9,439 nt of DNA from an uncultured Collinsella sp. (lineage in GTDB: Bacteria; Actinomycetota; Coriobacteriia; Coriobacteriales; Coriobacteriaceae), in the NCBI GenBank assembly GCA_900553475.1, contig USEF01000051.1, forward strand, positions 1-9,439, read 5' to 3'. A program made the position numbers and the translations under genes. Below, piece by piece: positions 6,182 to 9,439 of the stretch (positions are counted from its first letter, which is position 1; every line of letters begins with the position of its first letter). The notes beneath the pieces are model-generated. The model made no database searches, was not told the DNA's origin, and saw nothing but the letters and a program-made list of their open reading frames with translations.

Positions 6182-7216
6182 ATGCAACTGGCGAATATCG
6201 TACGCGAGCGCTGGAAGGGCGTCTTGTTCTGCCTGATCATCGCTATCCCCGCGACGTTGCTCGGCAAACAAATTGAGGTGGTCGGCGGGCCGGTATTTGC
6301 CATCCTCTTTGGCATGGTCCTGGCGCTCGTCTTTCCCAAGAATCGTCGCGAACGGCTCGCCGCCGGCGTCACCTATACGTCCAAAAAAGTCTTGCAGTAC
6401 GCAGTTATCCTGCTTGGCTTTGGCATGAACCTCTCCCAGATTCTGTCCAAGGGCGCCCAGTCGCTGCCGATTATCATGGCGACGATCTCGACCTCGCTTG
6501 TCATCGCCTTCGTGCTCTGCCGCGTCATGAACGTGCCGAGCAAGATCGCGACGCTTGTGGGTGTGGGTTCGTCGATTTGCGGCGGTTCTGCCATCGCCGC
6601 GACCGCACCCGTCATCGATGCCGACGATCGCGAGATTGCCCAGGCTATTTCGGTCATCTTCCTGTTTAACGTTATCGCGGCGCTCGTGTTTCCGACGCTC
6701 GGCGGCATGCTCGGGCTGACCAACGAGGGCTTTGGCCTGTTTGCCGGCACCGCTATCAACGACACCTCGTCCGTAACGGCTGCGGCGAGCGCTTGGGACA
6801 GCATGCATCCCGGCGCTAATGTGCTCGAGAGCGCCACGGTGGTCAAGCTCACCAGGACGCTAGCCATTATTCCCATCACGTTGGTCCTCGCGTGCTGGCA
6901 GATGCATCTGGCACGCAAGGCCGGAGGCGACGCCAAAAGCACGTTCTCGTTTAAACGCGCGTTTCCCATGTTTGTGCTGTTCTTTGTGTTGGCGAGCGTA
7001 ATCACCACGGTGCTTCAGCTTCCCGCGTCCTTTACGGCGCCCATCAAGGAGCTGTCGAAGTTCTTTATTGTGATGGCCATGGCGGCTATTGGTTTTAATA
7101 CCGATATCGTCGAGCTGGTCAAAAAGGGCGGCAAGCCCATCGCATTGGGCTTTTGCTGCTGGATTGGCATTGCGTGCATGAGTTTGGGAATGCAGCACGT
7201 GCTGGGAATCTGGTAG
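6182..7216 (+). CDS. YeiH-family (UPF0324) inner-membrane protein, putative sulfate/sulfur oxyanion exporter
   Basis: A 344-residue polytopic membrane protein with roughly nine to eleven hydrophobic segments, starting at about residue 13. It has the conserved family blocks GVGSSICGGSAIAATAPVI (127-145), FAGTAINDTSSVTAA (187-201) and KLTR (222-225). Length matches E. coli YeiH (about 350). The family is annotated as putative sulfate exporter, and some members occur with sulfonate degradation, where sulfite or sulfate must be exported; the substrate here is unproven. The start has a clear AGAAGGA site seven bases upstream (6168-6174). It is divergent from the FCD-type GntR gene, the likely controller. 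No strong terminator follows; a GTGAG/CTCAC hairpin (7247-7262) lies 30 bases after the stop. Confidence 0.9.
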   Translation: MQLANIVRERWKGVLFCLIIAIPATLLGKQIEVVGGPVFAILFGMVLALVFPKNRRERLAAGVTYTSKKVLQYAVILLGFGMNLSQILSKGAQSLPIIMATISTSLVIAFVLCRVMNVPSKIATLVGVGSSICGGSAIAATAPVIDADDREIAQAISVIFLFNVIAALVFPTLGGMLGLTNEGFGLFAGTAINDTSSVTAAASAWDSMHPGANVLESATVVKLTRTLAIIPITLVLACWQMHLARKAGGDAKSTFSFKRAFPMFVLFFVLASVITTVLQLPASFTAPIKELSKFFIVMAMAAIGFNTDIVELVKKGGKPIALGFCCWIGIACMSLGMQHVLGIW

Positions 7217-7262
7217 AGAAGTAGCTTATTTGCGTACTGATTGCTGGTGAGCGCATTCTCAC

Positions 7263-7366
7263 GGTGGAGCGATAGGAGCTCTTGCGGGTATGGCTTGTCC
7301 GCAGGTTGATAGGTCCCGAAGAGCTCTTATCGCCCCGCCAGGATGGCGATGCGGGGCAACACCTAT
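7263..7366 (+). other. Candidate structured RNA element, family not recognised
   Basis: This noncoding stretch between the yeiH-type gene and the degenerate activator folds compactly. A long stem joins 7271-7283 to 7319-7331 (13 pairs, one G-U) and may extend through CGGG/CCCG (7285-7288 with 7315-7318). A second stem joins GCCCCGC (7332-7338) to GCGGGGC (7351-7357). GGTG (7263-7266) can close against CACC (7360-7363). Alternatively ATAGGT in the big loop (7309-7314) can pair with ACCTAT (7361-7366) as a pseudoknot. The two options exclude each other, which is typical of switching leaders. No SAM, TPP, FMN, cobalamin, T-box or SRP core was recognised. Pairing is seen; function is inferred. 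Confidence 0.4.
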
Positions 7367-7391
7367 ACTCGCAGGACGGCGCTTTCTGCCC

Positions 7392-7446
7392 TATAGTGTT
7401 TGGTGAGCAATATCGTTCAATTTTGAAACACTCGGTCGTGCGACCG
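7392..7446. promoter_or_regulatory. Promoter-proximal palindromes before the Fis-type regulator
   Basis: TATAGT at 7392-7397 is a possible -10 box. AGTGTTT (7395-7401) and AAACACT (7426-7432) are exact inverted repeats 24 bases apart. Inside them is TTCAA-TT-TTGAA (7416-7427), followed by CGGTCG-TG-CGACCG (7433-7446). Three symmetric sites within 55 bases, all before the ATG at 7483, suggest autoregulation of the downstream regulator. The TTCAA/TTGAA core is somewhat like the TTTCA/TGAAA half-sites of PrpR-type regulators. Confidence 0.35.
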
Positions 7447-7482
7447 TCGGCGGTTGCACGTCGCTGCGGACAGGGGCAAATA

Positions 7483-8700
7483 ATGGATAGCGATGCCAAG
7501 CTGAACATCTTGACCGAGGCCCTGGCTGCTGCCGGGGCCTCGGCATTGGCAATCGATGCGCGTGGGGACGTCGCGATCTCGACCATGAATGACGCGGCGC
7601 TCGAGCGGGATGTGGCGGCTTTTGTCGCTGAGCGCCTCGACCGTATAGGAGACGGCGCGCGTCTGGTTATGGGACGTGCGGGTGCGCGCCTGAACCTGAC
7701 CGTTCGCTCCACCGACAAAGAGGGCGGGGGCCTTTGGGTCGTCGTGGTCCGCGAGGTGCGCGGCGCCGCGGCGCACGCGGGCATCGAGTGGCTCAACGCC
7801 GACGAGGTTGAGGCCCGCTACGAATCGAGCGCGTACGGCATCGTTGAGGGGGCGGCCTCGGTGGCTGCGCCGGTTGCAGAGAGTTACGCGCGCGGTGTGC
7901 CCCTTATGCTCGAGGGCGAGCTGGGAGCGGGTCAGGTCGAGATCGCCAAGCGCCTCTATCTGGACGGTCCTTTTGCCGGTCAGCCCTTTGTTTCCGTTGC
8001 GCTCGATGAGCTCACCGAGCGCGGTTGGCGCTATGTGCTCAAAAGCGCCGAATCGCCGTTGTTCCAAACGGGGCTGACCCTTTGCATTGAGAGCTGGAAC
8101 GCGGTTGGCCCCCAGCGCCTCCGCGAGCTGGTCTCCACGATGACCGACACCGCGTTGGCGACGCGCTGCCATGTGGTGCTGACAGCGAATGACATGCCGG
8201 GCGGCGGCGAAAGTGATCAAGCCGCGTTTGTGACCGAGCGCTTCGCCTGCGCGGTGAGCGTGGCGCCGGCAATCGCCGAGCAGGGAGCCGCGTCGACGAA
8301 GGTTGCGCGCTATTTGGAATATCTCGCTGATGCATTTGAGACAGCAGCACCCACGCTGTCTGCCGCGGCGACGAAGACGCTCGATGCTTACCGCTGGCCG
8401 CGCAATTATCTGCAGCTTCGCGAGGTCTCGGAACGACTGTATATATTGGTGGGGGCGGGCACGGTGTACAGCGCTATAGCGGAGGAAGTGCTCGCCCAAG
8501 AGGACGTGATTAAGACCGCAACCTTTGGCGCCCCGACACTCGAAAGTGACCTGTATATCCTACGACCGCTGGCCGATACCGAGCGAGATATCGCGCGTCT
8601 GGTTGTAGACCATCTCCACGGCAACCGAACCCGTGCGGCGGAGGTGCTGGGCATAAGCCGTACAACGCTGTGGCGCTTGCTGAAGGACGATGACCGTTGA
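7483..8700 (+). CDS. Fis-type regulator with a degenerate sigma-54-activator ATPase domain
   Basis: A 405-residue protein laid out like a bacterial enhancer-binding protein but without its working parts. Residues 1-130 form an unassigned N-terminal domain. The Walker A equivalent GELGAGQVE (145-153) has Gln151 in place of the essential lysine. The Walker B equivalent LCIES (200-204) lacks the usual Asp-Glu. The intervening segment is short, and the GAFTGA loop that contacts sigma-54 is absent. The family block near the end of the AAA+ domain survives as TLSAAATKTLDAYRWPRNYLQLREV (291-315). A well-kept Fis helix-turn-helix follows, GNRTRAAEVLGISRTTLWRLLK (380-401). It therefore probably binds DNA and acts on ordinary sigma-70-type promoters, as TyrR does. 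The ATG at 7483 has GGGG about six bases upstream. The reading frame stays open back to a TTG at 7282, but that part overlaps the RNA structure and does not look coding. Targets are unknown. Confidence 0.8.
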   Translation: MDSDAKLNILTEALAAAGASALAIDARGDVAISTMNDAALERDVAAFVAERLDRIGDGARLVMGRAGARLNLTVRSTDKEGGGLWVVVVREVRGAAAHAGIEWLNADEVEARYESSAYGIVEGAASVAAPVAESYARGVPLMLEGELGAGQVEIAKRLYLDGPFAGQPFVSVALDELTERGWRYVLKSAESPLFQTGLTLCIESWNAVGPQRLRELVSTMTDTALATRCHVVLTANDMPGGGESDQAAFVTERFACAVSVAPAIAEQGAASTKVARYLEYLADAFETAAPTLSAAATKTLDAYRWPRNYLQLREVSERLYILVGAGTVYSAIAEEVLAQEDVIKTATFGAPTLESDLYILRPLADTERDIARLVVDHLHGNRTRAAEVLGISRTTLWRLLKDDDR

Positions 8701-8731
8701 GCGAGGCGCCCGTGACCGCGCGCGACGCGTG

Positions 8732-8740
8732 TGCTACAGT
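8732..8740 (+). promoter_or_regulatory. Extended -10 promoter of the last gene
   Basis: TGCTACAGT has the TG plus TACAGT layout of an extended -10 element and is almost the same as the lacI-type promoter's TGCTACAAT. It implies a start near 8747, so the in-frame GTG at 8731 cannot be the start codon; the ATG at 8785 is favoured. Confidence 0.45.
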
Positions 8741-8784
8741 CCAAAGCGTTATTGTTTCGATTTGGTTACGGCGTGCGAGGGCAT

Positions 8785-9360
8785 ATGGCTGAGACTTCAA
8801 AACCGAGCCGCAGAAGGCGGAGCGCCGCGCCGGTTAACCGACGCACGACATCGGTGACGTGGGGCAAACACGCCTCGGGGTTTGATGGCTCGTTCAAGCG
8901 CACTAAATACGGCTATCCTTCGGCAAGCGCCCGCTTGGCAATGCAGGCAGAGTCCTCGCTGTGGGGCCGCAAACGCGTGGTGGGCTCAAAGCTCAAGCAC
9001 GACGGAACGCTCGGCTACATCAGCCGCGGGGCGGCTCGCCGCAGCGGGCTCAATCCCGCCGGCTGGCATCGCTACGTGCCGATCGTGGCCGCCGTTGCAG
9101 TGATCGTCATCGCACTCGCTGCGCTTGGCTACGCCGGCGGTGGCGCCAACTTGGACGCAATGTTTAAATCGCCCGAGCTCGCGCATGTAGGTACAGAAGT
9201 TGTCGAGGGCGCTCAGGCCCAGACGGGCGTCGCGCCCCAGCGCGGCATCGTCGCGGCGGCCTCCACCATCGCCGATGCGCAAAAGGACGAAGACAAGCAA
9301 GGCGACGACGCCGAAACGACCCAGACAAGCGAAGCGACGACAACTCAAATATCAACATAG
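8785..9360 (+). CDS. Small single-pass membrane protein of unknown function
   Basis: A 191-residue protein not recognised as any family. Residues 1-97 are strongly basic (for example KPSRRRR at 6-12, and WGRKRVVGSKLK near 60-71), with repeated aromatic-glycine positions. One hydrophobic segment at about 98-117 (YVPIVAAVAVIVIALAALGY) is a transmembrane helix. The remaining 74 residues are acidic and low in complexity, ending in a Thr/Ser/Gln-rich tail. The positive-inside rule places the basic half in the cytoplasm and the tail outside. There is no signal peptidase or lipobox motif. The start at 8785 has GAGGG three bases upstream and fits the promoter at 8732; the frame extends to a GTG at 8731. 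It follows the Fis-type regulator by 84 bases with its own promoter. A nucleic-acid or cell-division role would be a guess. Confidence 0.75.
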   Translation: MAETSKPSRRRRSAAPVNRRTTSVTWGKHASGFDGSFKRTKYGYPSASARLAMQAESSLWGRKRVVGSKLKHDGTLGYISRGAARRSGLNPAGWHRYVPIVAAVAVIVIALAALGYAGGGANLDAMFKSPELAHVGTEVVEGAQAQTGVAPQRGIVAAASTIADAQKDEDKQGDDAETTQTSEATTTQIST

Positions 9361-9439
9361 CTTGCCGGCAGAAGGGGACGTTCCTTTTAATATGAGCAGG
9401 ACATTGTCAAGAGGCAAAATCGGGCCTGGCCCCAACGAT
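9361..9439. other. Intergenic end of window with repeat-like motifs
   Basis: GAAGGGGACGTTCCTTTT (9371-9388) can form a weak AAGG/CCTT hairpin followed by T residues and may end the preceding transcript. Its AAGGGGAC...CCTTT core resembles the loop of the dispersed repeats A and B. GCCTGGCCCC (9424-9433) matches GCCTGTCCCC of copy B at 9 of 10 bases. An ATG at 9392 opens a frame running off the window (MSRTLSRGKIGPG...) but has no adjacent ribosome-binding site and is not called. Confidence 0.3.

Noticed and set aside
6125..6808. Minus-strand frame opposite the YeiH-type gene
   Set aside because: Its composition is that of an antisense shadow of a membrane protein gene; the plus strand has a strong ribosome-binding site and family motifs.
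7263..7366. SAM riboswitch, because CTCTTATC and GGGGCAAC resemble parts of its core
   Set aside because: The order and pairing do not fit the SAM-I or SAM-IV fold, and the conserved joining segments are absent.
7282..7482. N-terminal extension of the Fis-type regulator from a TTG at 7282
   Set aside because: No ribosome-binding site, it lies in the structured RNA region, and the ATG at 7483 has a fitting GGGG site.

Overview
The window looks like chromosomal DNA from a high-GC anaerobic actinobacterium, most likely a gut Coriobacteriia member such as Collinsella. That assignment is inferred from overall codon and GC style, protein flavour and the intergenic repeat style; no rRNA or other phylogenetic marker is present. 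Eight protein genes are supported, mostly single transcription units in alternating orientation. No tRNA, rRNA, CRISPR array, prophage or intact insertion sequence is visible.

Left part (1-3011): a larE-type sulfur-insertion enzyme on the minus strand and a HAD phosphatase/phosphomutase on the plus strand diverge from a shared 174-base control region that holds overlapping -10 boxes, a 17-base palindrome and a direct repeat. The HAD gene converges on a LacI-family regulator, and a perfect 21-bp bidirectional terminator separates the two.

Middle part (3012-6018): a 311-base gap between lacI and glmS holds the regulator's own extended -10 promoter with a palindrome beside it, a copy of a dispersed hairpin repeat, a 10-bp inverted repeat and the glmS promoter. 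glmS (glucosamine-6-phosphate synthase, complete, 615 residues) ends in a strong terminator. This is followed by a second, inverted copy of the hairpin repeat, which abuts the end of a GntR/FCD-family regulator on the minus strand.

Right part (6019-9439): the GntR gene diverges from a YeiH-family (UPF0324) membrane protein, which it may control. Downstream is a 266-base gap with an apparently structured RNA of unknown family (long stem, second stem, potential pseudoknot) and several palindromes. Next comes a regulator that resembles sigma-54 activators but has lost the ATPase and sigma-54-contact motifs while keeping an intact Fis-type DNA-binding end. The last gene encodes a small single-pass membrane protein of unknown function. 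The final 79 bases carry short motifs resembling the dispersed repeat.

The genes do not form one obvious pathway. Themes are sulfur chemistry (LarE; YeiH-type putative sulfur oxyanion exporter), cell-wall amino-sugar supply (GlmS) and three transcription regulators. No clearly new multi-gene system is evident. The most unusual items are the structured leader before the degenerate activator, the activator itself, and the inverted hairpin pair flanking glmS.
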